From Norana najaformis (taxonomy: Eukaryota > Annelida > Clitellata > Crassiclitellata > Hormogastridae): a stretch of DNA of 64,000 bases. Below the pieces are notes generated by a model. It searched no databases. It saw only the letters and a program-made list of their open reading frames with translations, and had not been told where the DNA came from. The DNA is taken from assembly GCA_964023275.1 (NCBI GenBank), contig OZ029928.1, positions 18,810,050 through 18,874,049 of the forward strand. The letters are read 5' to 3'. The position numbers were made by a program, and so were the translations under genes. Shown here one piece after another: positions 20,068 to 30,809 of the stretch (positions within the stretch are counted from its first letter, which is position 1; each line of letters begins with the position of its first letter).

Positions 20068-20186
20068 TCTAGGATCTTGACCTCGAACCGAACAGTTTTG
20101 TCCATCAATTTTGTTTTGACTGAGCGCCTGTGAATAAGCTGGTCCCCGTGATGTGGTTTTGTTGGGCGCTGCAGAAATTACGATTA
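20068..20186 (+). mobile_element. LINE-A 3' UTR fragment
   Basis: It carries GATCTTGACCTCGAACCGAA, TGACTGAGCGCCTGTGAATA and an ATTACGATTAC tail. Confidence 0.75.
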
Positions 20187-20215
20187 CATTCACACAGAGA
20201 GATTAGTTACGCTAC

Positions 20216-20236
20216 TTTCGCCAGGTGGCGCCAGCG
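20216..20236 (+). promoter_or_regulatory. CTCF-like site
   Basis: TTCGCCAGGTGGCGCCAG matches the CTCF core at about 12 of 14 positions by eye. It lies 0.7 kb upstream of the LRR-Ig start codon. Confidence 0.4.
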
Positions 20237-20699
20237 GCACGTCTTCGTAGCGCACACATTCACTCGCTCCGTGCATTTCCCTCCGTCTCACCCTCTTGTC
20301 CCTACAAGAGTCCACACTTTCTGCCCCGGGTCAAGAGAGAGGGTCTAATGGGAGCTCGAGGGTACGCTGCGTGCAGAACAGCGGAGACCAATCAACCCAC
20401 GGACCGTCCGTGAGGGTGACCGATTCATCAGTGAGTCCTGTAATCTCGACAGACGCGTGAAATTGGCTATTAGTTGGCTGGTATCAAAGACCCGGGGAAT
20501 GGATGGCTCCGGCCACAACCGGCCGACACAGGGACCGTCGAAATTAACGACGCTATACGGCCTGCACTGAGCGGCCGCGCGGGTTACCGGCCCGCGGGAG
20601 GAATCACGCGGTTGACGGACCGCCTGCACGCACGACAACGGAGTCTTGCGCCCCTCGGAAACCCAACTTTAGACGCATATCTGCGCGTCTGTTCTTGGG
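20237..20699 (+). other. GC-rich 5' flank of the LRR-Ig gene
   Basis: CpG density rises sharply here, with GCGGCCGC-like sequence at about 20569-20580. It may be a CpG-island promoter or 5' UTR. I see no separate gene. Confidence 0.4.
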
Positions 20700-20815
20700 T
20701 AAACGTCACTACTCGATCCGGAAATTCGTCTGCTATGACGTATGCGGTGTTGCTGGGAAGCGAAAAGACGTCATTTTTGCGTCATCGGTTGTTGCTATCG
20801 TTACGTCACAGCGTG
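20700..20815 (+). promoter_or_regulatory. CRE-like cluster upstream of the LRR-Ig gene
   Basis: Five TGACG or CGTCA cores lie in about 105 bp: 20704-20708, 20736-20740, 20767-20773 (GACGTCA), 20780-20784 and 20803-20809. They sit 110-220 bp upstream of the ATG. This is the arrangement expected of a CREB/ATF-responsive proximal promoter. The motifs are visible; function is inferred. Confidence 0.5.
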
Positions 20816-20921
20816 TTTTGGTGCTGCCGTCTGATGTTGGTCGCAAACGATTTCACTGGACGGGGGTCGTAATCGTCGCCCTGGATTGGAGTCATTTCCG
20901 GGCCGACTACTTCCGCCAGAA

Positions 20922-22634
20922 ATGCTGTTGTTCTTTCTCCTGACGGTCGCTTCCTGTCCGCGCGCTTCGCTTCTCCTACCGGAAATGCGCAAATCGGAGC
21001 CGCTGTCGACCGGAACAGCGGGTGACTGTCCGCGCGCATGTCTTTGCAACGCGCTCAGTCGGATCGTCTACTGTTCCCGGAGAGGAATGACGTCACTTCC
21101 GCGTCTACTCCCGGCTGGCACGCTCCAGCTGAACGTAAACGGAAACGTGTTCTCGTCGCCGATCCTTCGGCGTTCCAACTTTTCTAGTTACGTAGATGGG
21201 TTCCTCGAACACCTGTACATGAGCGAGTGCGGTATCGAGCAGTTGGAGACGAGCACTTTCGCCGATCTTGTTGGACTGCGATGGCTTGACGTTAGCAACA
21301 ACCGGTTGCGGAGGCTGGAAAAGGATACGTTCCGTGACCTCTCCCTAGAGCATCTCTTCCTGAACGGGAACCGGGAGATCGAGATCCTGCCCGACTCGTT
21401 CCACGGTCTGGTCACGACGGGACTCTACCTGCACGACTGTCTCCTGTCGTCGCTGGCCCCGGAAGCGCTCCGGCCCCTGCAGTCTGGGCTCCGCTACCTC
21501 TGGCTCAACGGAAATCGGTTGGAAAAGGTAGATCGCGGTCTACTTGAGGTGTTCTCGGCGCTGCACCATCTGCGACTCGGATCGAATCCATTGCTGTGCA
21601 ACTGCGACGTCATCTGGCTGAAGGAGTTCTTCGACGGCAACGAGGAGATCTTTCGCGGTGCTCTGCCGCCTACCTGTGCTTGGCCAGCAAAGCTGAAGGC
21701 CCGGCACTTCTCCGAGCTGGACGTTGAGCTGTTCCGCTGTCGGGTTCCGATGTTCAGCCGCGTCGAGGCCTTCTTTAACGACTCTCAGGTCCGTCTCAAC
21801 TGCCGGGCCACTGGTGATCCGGCTCCCAGTCTCTACTGGATCCAGCCGTCGGGGTCCGCTAGTCGCTACAGTCCCCCGGCAGACCTCGAGGTTCAGGAGA
21901 ACGAGGGGATTCTGGTGATCGGAAGAGACGACGCGACCAAGCAGAGAGGCATGTACATTTGCATCGCCAACAATGAGGCCGGTAACGTTACCCTAACTAT
22001 AGACATTCCGAACGCTGTGTCGTCCCAGATGGTAGTACCACCTGGAGCAGGCAACGGCGCACCCCATCCGGAAAGGGTGGAGAACGCTGTCGTTTCCGTT
22101 CATGTTGTGGGATCCCACTCCACAACAGGTAGTCTTTCCACTTCCATGGCGCCGCTCCTTGCTTCGGTAAGGTCCAGAATAGCCACCTCAGTCAGCCCGG
22201 ACTTCGCACCAGCATCGAAATGGTCTAGCGGGTCGGAGTCTGAATCGACCAGTTCCACCTGGACAGCATCACCCTATCAGGAAACCAACGAGGATCGCAC
22301 TTCCACAGCGAACAGCGTCCGGGAATCGAGTCCCCCGTCTACGGACGCTACTCTGTCGCCGGTTCTCCATCAGATTGAAACGGCGCGGTCCTTCAGTTTG
22401 ATGGAGCTTCTGGGGACCGTGCTTGTGACCCACGTCTGTACCGTAGTCGGATGCTTGGCCGCGTCGTGGGTGTGCTGTCGTCGGGGTTTGCGGGACAAGA
22501 GAGAGTCGACATCCGTCGGGACTGTGAGGGACTCCATGAAGCGATCACCGGAGTTCGCCTACTGGAGCGGGACAGACAGCGGGAACCTCAGATTCGTCGA
22601 TTACTTGGCTAATATCAGTCCTACCAGACGTTGA
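20922..22634 (+). CDS. LRR-Ig single-pass membrane protein, single coding exon
   Basis: A 570-residue type I membrane protein starts at ATG 20922; the open frame extends 12 codons upstream but has no earlier ATG. Residues 1 to about 17 are a signal peptide. An LRRNT cap has Cys 36, 40, 42 and 51. About five leucine-rich repeats cover residues 96-222. An LRRCT cap has Cys 226, 228, 252 and 273. One I-set Ig domain runs from about 276 to 363, with Cys 294 and 347 and Trp 306. A Ser/Thr-rich stalk follows, then a TM helix at about 496-518 and a 52-residue tail. N-glycosylation sequons lie at N86, N286 and N355. The architecture matches the neuronal adhesion and receptor LRR-Ig families (LINGO, LRRC4/NGL, AMIGO, Kekkon), several of which have a single coding exon, but I cannot assign an ortholog. 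The coding region is much more GC-rich than its surroundings. A cell-surface binding role is inferred. Confidence 0.92.
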   Translation: MLLFFLLTVASCPRASLLLPEMRKSEPLSTGTAGDCPRACLCNALSRIVYCSRRGMTSLPRLLPAGTLQLNVNGNVFSSPILRRSNFSSYVDGFLEHLYMSECGIEQLETSTFADLVGLRWLDVSNNRLRRLEKDTFRDLSLEHLFLNGNREIEILPDSFHGLVTTGLYLHDCLLSSLAPEALRPLQSGLRYLWLNGNRLEKVDRGLLEVFSALHHLRLGSNPLLCNCDVIWLKEFFDGNEEIFRGALPPTCAWPAKLKARHFSELDVELFRCRVPMFSRVEAFFNDSQVRLNCRATGDPAPSLYWIQPSGSASRYSPPADLEVQENEGILVIGRDDATKQRGMYICIANNEAGNVTLTIDIPNAVSSQMVVPPGAGNGAPHPERVENAVVSVHVVGSHSTTGSLSTSMAPLLASVRSRIATSVSPDFAPASKWSSGSESESTSSTWTASPYQETNEDRTSTANSVRESSPPSTDATLSPVLHQIETARSFSLMELLGTVLVTHVCTVVGCLAASWVCCRRGLRDKRESTSVGTVRDSMKRSPEFAYWSGTDSGNLRFVDYLANISPTRR

Positions 22635-22639
22635 CAAAA

Positions 22640-23090
22640 CTAAATAAGACACTCAGTGGCGAATTTAGCTTTACCCACGGGGGACAGTTGGTCCCCATGC
22701 CTACCTTGGTTACAGCTTGGCGCCCCTCAGACCAGACCCGTGAATAGTGGACTGCCAGAATGTGGCGCCCCTCTGGAAATACCGTCCCTTCTCCCCACAC
22801 AAGAGCAATCCTGTATCTACTGATGTTATATAAGACTCTAAGGGGGTCGCCGATGCAGGTCGCCCCCAAAAATTACTGACTTTGAACCCCTCCTAACCCT
22901 TGTCCGAAATTGTCCGCATTTGACATTACCCTCTCCTTGCCTTTGCGGACTTAGTCCGCACTTCAAGGCCAGATCAGTCTGCCGTCTGACTGAAGCTGTT
23001 TGAGACAAACTGTAGTGAAATAACCCTGTAAACCAATTCGGATAAGGACGTCAGCACTGGGCATAGCCGCAGCTTGGCACCCCTCAGACC
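22640..23090. mobile_element. Unclassified repeat fragment(s)
   Basis: The blocks CAGCTTGGCGCCCCTCAGAC (about 22710-22730) and GTGGCGCCCCTCTGGAAATA (about 22762-22781) recur at about 23068 and 48820. This indicates a dispersed element of unknown type. Confidence 0.5.
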
Positions 23091-23170
23091 ATATACATAT
23101 AAGCATACATACATGAGTATACATATATACATACATCCATAGATACACATACATACATATATACATGTGA
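23091..23170. repeat. (ATAC)n microsatellite
   Basis: Degenerate ATAC and ATAT tract. Confidence 0.8.
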
Positions 23171-23529
23171 AAACTAACAATGATATTCAGTAACTCACAA
23201 TGCTGGTCGAATATTTATTTACGTAGCGCCAACGCATTTTTTAATTTGTCGCCGTGCGTATAAGTGGCTTCTGTACATAAATTTATTTAGCACCTCTACT
23301 GACGGGCCACCAAGAATTGCCTTGGCTCCAATGAATATTTATATAGCGCTATTCGTCCTATTATCTATGTATGAGAATCATACCTGGACATATTTTGGCA
23401 CCAGCTTACAGATTCTACTCTGTCAACAGGAGTTACGTTTCCTCGTTGAAATATTTATATAGCGCTGGTAGAAGTATTAGCGACGAACATCGGATGCTGC
23501 TACGCAATGGAAGGTGGCAAATTGAAAAG

Positions 23530-23800
23530 CCAGTGTGAAAACATTTCTAGCAATTGCGTAATGGAAATATATTTCTAAAAATTGCATGATGGAAACACAT
23601 TTCTAAAAATTGCATAACGGAAATACATTTCTAAAAGTTGCATAATGGGAACACATTTCTAATTATTGCATAATGGAAATACATTTCTAAAAGTCGCATA
23701 ATAGAAATACATTTTTAGCAATCGCATAATGGAAATACATTTCTTAAAATTGCATAATGGAAATACATTTCTAAAAGTTGCAATATGTGAGCACATCTTG
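23530..23800. repeat. Minisatellite, unit about 28 bp
   Basis: Eight or so copies of GCATAATGGAAATACATTTC plus TAAAAATT occur. They decay rightward into CATTTTTGGCATTTT runs up to about 24090. Confidence 0.8.
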
Positions 23801-24114
23801 CAAAATGTGGGGACATTTCTAAAAGTGCAAACTTCGAAGACGTTTTTCTAAAATGCAAAATGTATTTGTAAAGCCAACAAAATGTGAATATGTTTCTTCA
23901 AAAAATCTGAAGATATTTGGACATTTTCAAAATGTGAATAAAATTTCAAACTTTAAAACATCTTTTTGGCATTGTTTTTTGGCATTTTCTAAACATTTTT
24001 TGGCATTTGCTAAACATCTTTGGCATTTTTAAAACTTTTTTGGCATTTTTTAAAACTTTTTTGGCATTTTTAAAAACATTTTTGGCAGCTTTTTATTCAC
24101 CAGCAAATTTTTTT

Positions 24115-24535
24115 TGCAACCCTCCCTCATATACCAAGGCTAAGAAAATCGAAATCGTTAGCATTTCACACCCATTGCTGCCTTCGGAGTTGGCTTAAGA
24201 GATTACCAGAAATTTCTTTGTAAGCAGACTAGCCTAAAACAGCTTGGGAACAACTCAGTGGCATGACCCCCCCCCAAGAAATCAATGGTTTAAGACCGGA
24301 TTCGACCTCCTTGGAATCCTCCCTCGCGGACAAGCAGCTGAAATGGTTCGGTGAATCGAAATAAGTAAGTAAGTTACGCTAATGAAGGAACTTATATAGC
24401 GCCGGCTAGAAGTAAAGGGTCAAGTCCCTATGCAGAGCTTAACGAAATCGATGAATTCGATTAAGAAGAGAATGCGATGAACCTCGAAACGATGAAGGAA
24501 CGAATATCGATTTACGTCTTTTAGACGTCCAAAAA
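24115..24535. other. Unannotated interval with SINE-like fragment
   Basis: A degraded tRNA-like segment (GACCGGATTCGACCTCC near 24296) is followed by AAGTAAGTAAGT. An isolated CTTATATAGCGCCGG lies at about 24391. No gene is seen. Confidence 0.4.
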
Positions 24536-24539
24536 TGCG

Positions 24540-25140
24540 CTATATAAACGTTTATATACATATATACATATGCATACGTATGCACTCGAAGAGATGTATA
24601 TATATGCATACATACATGATTGCATGCATATATACCTATACATACATATATACATGCGTGCATTTATACACATAAATGCATACGTATATAAACATACATA
24701 TACACATACATATTTACATACATACATACATACATATACACATAAATGCATACATATATATTTACATATATATTTACATATATATTTACATACATACATA
24801 CATACATACAAATACATACATAGATAAATACATATAAAATACACGTACATACATAAATATACATATATACATACATACATACATTTATACATACATACAT
24901 ACATACATACATACATACGTACATTCATACATACATACAAACATACATGCATACATACATTCATACATACATACATACATATATAAATACATACATACAT
25001 ACATACATTCATACACACACACATACATACATACATTCATACACACACATACATGCATATATACATACACATAAATACCTAGATAAATACATATAAAATA
25101 CACGTACATTCATAAATATACATATATACATACATACCTA
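24540..25140. repeat. Long (ATAC)n/(ACAT)n tract
   Basis: About 600 bp of imperfect tetranucleotide repeat contains a duplicated unique block (ATAAATACATATAAAATACA at about 24824 and 25084). Confidence 0.9.
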
Positions 25141-25249
25141 CATGATCCTCGGGTTTTATGCTCAGGTCACTTTGATGAGTTTCTCTTACAAAGTGGCGCT
25201 ACATAAATTTGCGATTTCAATTACTATTACGTACATACATACTTACATA

Positions 25250-25740
25250 CAAACCCGTCAAAGATTTAGATCACGTGGTCGACCAAATCAGAGTCTGTGG
25301 AGCACAGAAGTCTACGGAACACAAGGAGTATATATGTTCGGAGGTATATGCGAGATAGACTGCTTCATCGCCATCTGGTGCCTGGCGTTAAAAGTGAGCG
25401 ATAATTCGGTTAGGTGTCTATTTAGCCCAAACTAAATGTCGCCTGGATTTTTGAACGACAGGTAGTTTTATTGATTCAGACGATCAAAACGAATTGCATT
25501 AGGAGTGCCATTCTCTCGTGTTTTTACTGCAAAGGGGCAAAAAAGACTCGGGAAATCGTGAAAGCGAAAGAATAAAGTATCGTTCTCGAATGATCTTCTA
25601 CGGACTTCTGGCAATGCTCAACTGGATGTGAAGTCGCTTTTATGAGACTCAGTTGATTTTATAGCGCATTTTTCTTATGCAATATTGCTCCACTGAATTC
25701 ATAACTTGTATCTCATTGTGTTTTTTTCATTCTAATGGTA
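25250..25740. other. Unannotated interval
   Basis: A CTCF-like site on the minus strand (CACCAGATGGCGATG, about 25367-25381) is the only feature I can point to. Confidence 0.35.
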
Positions 25741-25749
25741 CCTGCATGC

Positions 25750-25900
25750 AATAATAAAAACAACAACAACAACAACAATAATAATAATAACAACAATAAC
25801 AATAATAGTAAATAATAAATAATAGTTCATTAAGGATCATTTCTACCTCGGATAAAAATAATAATAATAATAATAATAATGGTAGTAGTAGTAGTAATGT
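25750..25900. repeat. (AAC)n/(AAT)n tract
   Basis: Two trinucleotide-rich stretches are separated by a short unique segment. Confidence 0.85.
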
Positions 25901-25919
25901 AATGTACTCTGTACTTTGT

Positions 25920-26805
25920 AAGTGCATATTTATATACCGCCTGTTCAAGAGAACCTCATCATAGGTGCTTCCAACCTGACTACACTAATTCTACTTCCGC
26001 CCTGCCTCCTTCTGCCAATTCTCCGCAAATGTCAGTGGTCTGTCAGCGGAACTGACATCTAACTGATAAGGTGTCTGTGAAGTGTCAGCTAGTAAGATGA
26101 AGCAAGACTAGGCCGACACTCTTTAAGCCAGTAATGTGACGCATTGTATATTTGCATTTTCACGATGTAAGGACTCAATGAGGAGCTAAATAAACTATCC
26201 AAGCACCTAATCGAATTACTGAATCAATGAATTTAATGAGTTAATTAATTAAATAATTGATGATGTAACGAATTAATAAAATTATTAATGAATAACCGAA
26301 CGAACGAATGTGTAATGGTAGGTGGAAGTGTCAACAGAGTTGAGTAATAAATGCAATCAATTTAAAGTGTTTTCTACTGATTTCTTTCCAATGTCACTTT
26401 AGCTTCAGCTAATTTCAATTTCTGATCCGCTCTGCAATATATGTGTTTTGAAACTAGACAGTTTGTGTCTATTGGCCGCAGGTAAAACATTTTGGCCACA
26501 ATTCTAGTTTCTACTAAATATGCCGCTCCATTCAACACCTTTCTATTGTTTTTGTATTAAGCTAAGCATATAGGATAGAGCTGTAAAACAGTTAAGTACA
26601 GCTGCGAAGCGACCATCGACTGATGCCTTGAGCTTACGACAACGCCTCTACATAAGTACTTAGAATAGACTTTACCTGACCTGGTTTCTCTGAACTGACC
26701 TGGTTTCCCTGACCCATTGGATTAGTTAGATACGTTAAACCCTTTTGTTGATTCAATACCCCATTCAAAGTTTACGCCAAAGTGCATATACACGAACATA
26801 ACTTT
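25920..26805. other. Unannotated interval
   Basis: AT-rich DNA with an isolated retroelement-tail motif (ATTTATATACCGCC at about 25928). No gene was recognised. Confidence 0.35.
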
Positions 26806-26809
26806 ATAC

Positions 26810-26975
26810 ATAAACATGCATATATATACATATATACATGCATATATATACATATATACATGCATATATACATATATACATGCATATATACAGTATACAT
26901 ATATACATGCATATATATATATACATATATACATGCATATATATACATATATACATGGATATATATACATAAGTA
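26810..26975. repeat. (ATATAC/ATGC)n tract
   Basis: Imperfect ATATACATATATACATGC units. Confidence 0.85.
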
Positions 26976-26981
26976 TTTACG

Positions 26982-27246
26982 TTCGATGAGCTCTGTGGCA
27001 TAGCCGATGCTCGTCTCTTTAAAGCATTCTTGAACAACCCAAACCATGTCCTACATCAGCTACTCCCGCCAGTCAAAACCCTCAGTTATTCCCTACGGCC
27101 CCACACCCATGATCGTATTATTCCTCCCGCAAACAATTTAACGCGTAAATATTCTATTATTAGGATGTGGTACGCATATTAAGTTTTCTTGTGTCCTTAA
27201 ATACTTGTAAACCGGTGTGCGATTAGCTATTGGTTAATAAAGAATA

Positions 27247-27303
<57 letters not shown>

Positions 27304-27305
27304 GT
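26982..27305 (+). mobile_element. LINE-T 3' end with (CTTA)n tail
   Basis: A 66-codon frame without ATG (26982-27182) encodes ARLFKAFLNNPNHVLHQLLP and SYSLRPHTHDRIIP, then TAA. This is the C-terminal signature of jockey/CR1-like non-LTR elements. A short 3' UTR and about 14 CTTA units (27247-27303) follow. It is 5'-truncated. Confidence 0.75.
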
Positions 27306-27945
27306 GTGCATGCGATCACTTAAACATTCCATGCGATTTATATATCGGCGCGACCTATATAGCGATGCGACTTGTATAACAAGCTCTGCAAACGATTTCC
27401 CGCGTATACGATTCAACGTATTCCCCGGATATCGAAATTCCATACATCATGTACAACAACTGTCTACAAACGCATACGCATTTGCACGCATATATGTTAT
27501 GCAAATGTTTGTGTACTTGTATGTTTACGTGTGTGGGTGTGTATGTGTATTTTTATTTGTAAGTGCGTGTGTTTCTTTGCGCGTGTGTTGTGTTTACGAA
27601 TCTGAAAAGTGGACTCTTGGGAATACGTTTCATCCATCAGGGGCCAAGAAATTGCAAACAGTTGCTTCTTTTTTCTTCTTTTTCTCCCCGTATATTAAAA
27701 TATATGAGGGAATATATATACAAATATAACCTATATATGTGTAAAACCTATATATATTCGGATATATAAAATCGTGCCATATATTCTTTGGCTTCAGGTC
27801 ATTTCACATACATAAGCCTTCTCTTCTTTCTCCTGCTCCTCACTCTATTCAATTCAAACACGTCCTTCTGTTCTTCCTCCATCCTCATTTTAATCCTCCT
27901 TCCTTTCTATCGGTGATACTCGATGACTGTCACACACACACACCC
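27306..27945. other. Unannotated interval
   Basis: T- and G-rich low-complexity stretches and short ATAT runs. No domain is visible in the 141-codon frame at 27304-27729. Confidence 0.35.
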
Positions 27946-27949
27946 TCTT

Positions 27950-28211
27950 TTCCCTCCTCTTGCCATTATCCTCTTCACTGGCTTCCCATCCAGCAGCGTA
28001 TCCTTTTTAAGATTCTCACTCTTTTGCGCAACTGTGTTGCTGGCTCATGACAGCTCCTCTTTACCTCGTGGACTTTTACACTTTAGTCTCCTCGTACGGG
28101 GCCGTAGCACCCTCCGTTCGGCCACCCATGATCTCTTGTTTGGCCCTCGCAAGCGAACTGCTGCCACCCATTCCAGAAGCTTTGCGTATATCGGTACCAC
28201 CTGCTGGAACC

Positions 28212-28255
<44 letters not shown>

Positions 28256-28374
28256 GTCTCTCTGTCTCTGTCTCTGTCTCTGTCTCTCTCTGTCTCTCTC
28301 TCTCTGTCTCTCTCTCTGTCTCTCTCTCTGTCTCTCTCTTTCTCTCTCTCTCTCTGTCTCTCTCTATCTCTCTG

Positions 28375-28419
<45 letters not shown>

Positions 28420-28592
28420 GTGACTCGAGCTCCTGTCTCTTCCGCTCTCAGGGTTTCGCAGGCGTCTGAAGACTGTACTGTTTAAGAGTGATCTTACTTG
28501 TTCGGGTCGGGAGCGCCTCTGTTGAGTTTATTCTCTAAGAGGCGCTTTATAAATCTTAAATTACAATTACAATTGTAATTACAATTACAATC
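27950..28592 (+). mobile_element. LINE-H 3' end split by a (TC)n microsatellite
   Basis: The frame reads LHWLPIQQRILFKILTLLRN, later SFAYIGTTCWNRL, then is interrupted at 28204-28425 by a CT-rich tract. It resumes as FRRRLKTVLFKSDLTCSGRE with a (ATTACA)n tail. The element is broken by stops as well. Confidence 0.75.
28204..28425. repeat. (TC)n/(TCTG)n microsatellite
   Basis: About 220 bp of CT and CTGT repeats is embedded in the LINE-H coding end. Confidence 0.95.
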
Positions 28593-28599
28593 CTTCTTC

Positions 28600-28960
28600 C
28601 TCCTTAACCTTCTCTTTTGTCCTCTTCTTCTTCATCTCCTCCTCTTATTCCTCCTATTTTCCACTCTTCTTCGTTTTCCTGTTCCTCATCTTCCTTCTGT
28701 TCTGCAAGTCATTTTGATTATCGGCACATCAATCTCCTCCTTCTCCTCCTCCTCCTCCTTCTCTTCCTCTATCTTCCTCTATATATCACTTCTATCTCCT
28801 CATCCAATCCTCATTTTTCCTCCTCCTTCCCTTCCTTCTTCAAATAATATTCAATAAGTCACACTTTTCCTCTTCCCCCCTCCTCCTAGTCCATTTCCTC
28901 CTTTCTTCCTGCACCTACCCTCCTCCTCCTCCTCTTTCTCCCTCCTCATTCCATTCTACA
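28600..28960. repeat. Pyrimidine-rich TCC/TCT tract
   Basis: Strand-asymmetric CT-rich DNA without a recognisable gene. Confidence 0.8.
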
Positions 28961-29042
28961 GGTAATATCCCATGATGCACACTTCTTTGCCTAATTCCAC
29001 TCTTCTTCTTAATCCTTATCATAATCCTCTTCTTCCTCTACC

Positions 29043-29140
29043 AATCCTCCTCCTCCTCCTCCTCCTCCTCCTCCTCCTCCTCCTCCTCCTCCTCCTCCTC
29101 TCCTCCTCCTCCTCCTCCTCCTCCTCCTCCTCCTCCTCCA
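29043..29140. repeat. (CCT)n microsatellite
   Basis: About 32 units with one slip near 29100. Confidence 0.95.
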
Positions 29141-29275
29141 ATCATCTGGTGGCCTTTACGTGCGTTTGAAGAAAATCGCTTTCCATTGTTAAATACTCAG
29201 CGGCAGAGTCTTATTGGATCACGTCTGATTCGACTTATAGTTGTAGGCCCAATAAAACATATTAATAGTCATTAG

Positions 29276-29576
<301 letters not shown>

Positions 29577-29667
29577 TATTACCCATATACTGGGACGTGA
29601 GTCGATGTTTCACCACTGCAATGAACACACACATACACGCACGCACGCACACAAATATTAGTCAAGT

Positions 29668-29820
29668 AAGTCTCTCTCTCTCTCTCTCTGTCACTCTCTC
29701 TCTCTCTCTCTCTATCTCTATATATATATATACATACAGACGCGCGCACATAAATATTTACATATATGTGTGTGCGTGTTTATGTGTGCGTGTGTATGTG
29801 TGTATATATATATATATTAG
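29668..29820. repeat. (TC)n, (TA)n and (TG)n compound microsatellite
   Basis: A short compound tract flanks the previous AT run. Confidence 0.85.
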
Positions 29821-29829
29821 AGAGACTTG

Positions 29830-30367
29830 ACTGATATATATGTATTATTATGCATGTAAATATAATTCGACGACCAGTATTGTTTTACGCCAGTCTTCGT
29901 CAAAATGTGTTTGTTGGCCACGAATATTGCCACCGAAATGTACTTCTGTGCTTTTGCATCTGAAGATTTATATAACGCCTTTTATGGATTCTCCCCAAGG
30001 CACATCTTGTCCGTACACGGCGATGATGATTTTATTCTGGAACAGCCACCTTTATGCTTTATTAACTGTTTGTTTATGTAGCGCAGGTTTCAATATGATG
30101 TGGTGAGTGTTGAAAAGCATTCTTTTCGATTGGGATTCTGTGTTGCCAAGTTGTGAGTCCCTTTGGGGAGTTTTTCTTCGAGATAAAGACAAATGTCCTC
30201 AATATATATGACTCCTGTCTATCCATATTTTGTTCCTGTGGTAGTCTAGTCTCCAAGCAGCGGGTAGCGGACTCTGTTGGCTGTCATGTCCGTTAACGTC
30301 GACCTCACCTTGGCCCACAAAAACTGTACGCAAGAGAATTCTTCACAGCTTTTACATCGTGTGTTGT
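29830..30367. other. Unannotated interval
   Basis: No recognisable gene. An ATTTATATAACGCC motif lies at about 29967. Confidence 0.35.
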
Positions 30368-30608
30368 TACTGTTTAACGACTCTTGACTCCCCTTCTTCC
30401 TCTTATCTCTCTCTTTCCGCTCCAATCCGAAACATCACCCACCGTAGCTGCCACGCTGTCTCTCTGCCTGACTCTTGGATCTTGACCTGGAACCGAACCG
30501 TTTTGCCTATCGATTTAGTTTTGACTGAGCGCCTGTGAATAAGCTGGTCCTCGTGACGTGACTTTCGTTGGGCGCTGTGCAAATGTCGAAATTACGATTA
30601 CGATTACG
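30368..30608 (+). mobile_element. LINE-A 3' end
   Basis: It contains TGACTCTTGGATCTTGACC, GAGCGCCTGTGAATAAGCTG and an ATTACGATTACGATTACG tail. Confidence 0.8.
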
Positions 30609-30704
30609 AACGACGCTGTGTCATAATGAAGATGATTAGCGTCCCCTCCATCCTTTATCCAAGCTTCGGACTGGCACCAACAACCAGCTACAGGAGTTTG
30701 ATCT

Positions 30705-30803
30705 TCCATTTGTTGCCACAGGCATCAAAAGCCGTTGACGTCTCCCTCCTACTTTATCCAGTCTTGGGGCTGGCACTACCCGACTAAATATAGTGGCGGA
30801 GTT
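30705..30803 (+). mobile_element. Element F copy, partial
   Basis: GGCATCAAAAGCCGTTGACG, TTTATCCAGTCTTGGGGCTG and AGTGGCGGAGTTAAC match the family consensus blocks. Confidence 0.7.
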
Positions 30804-30809
30804 AACCGT

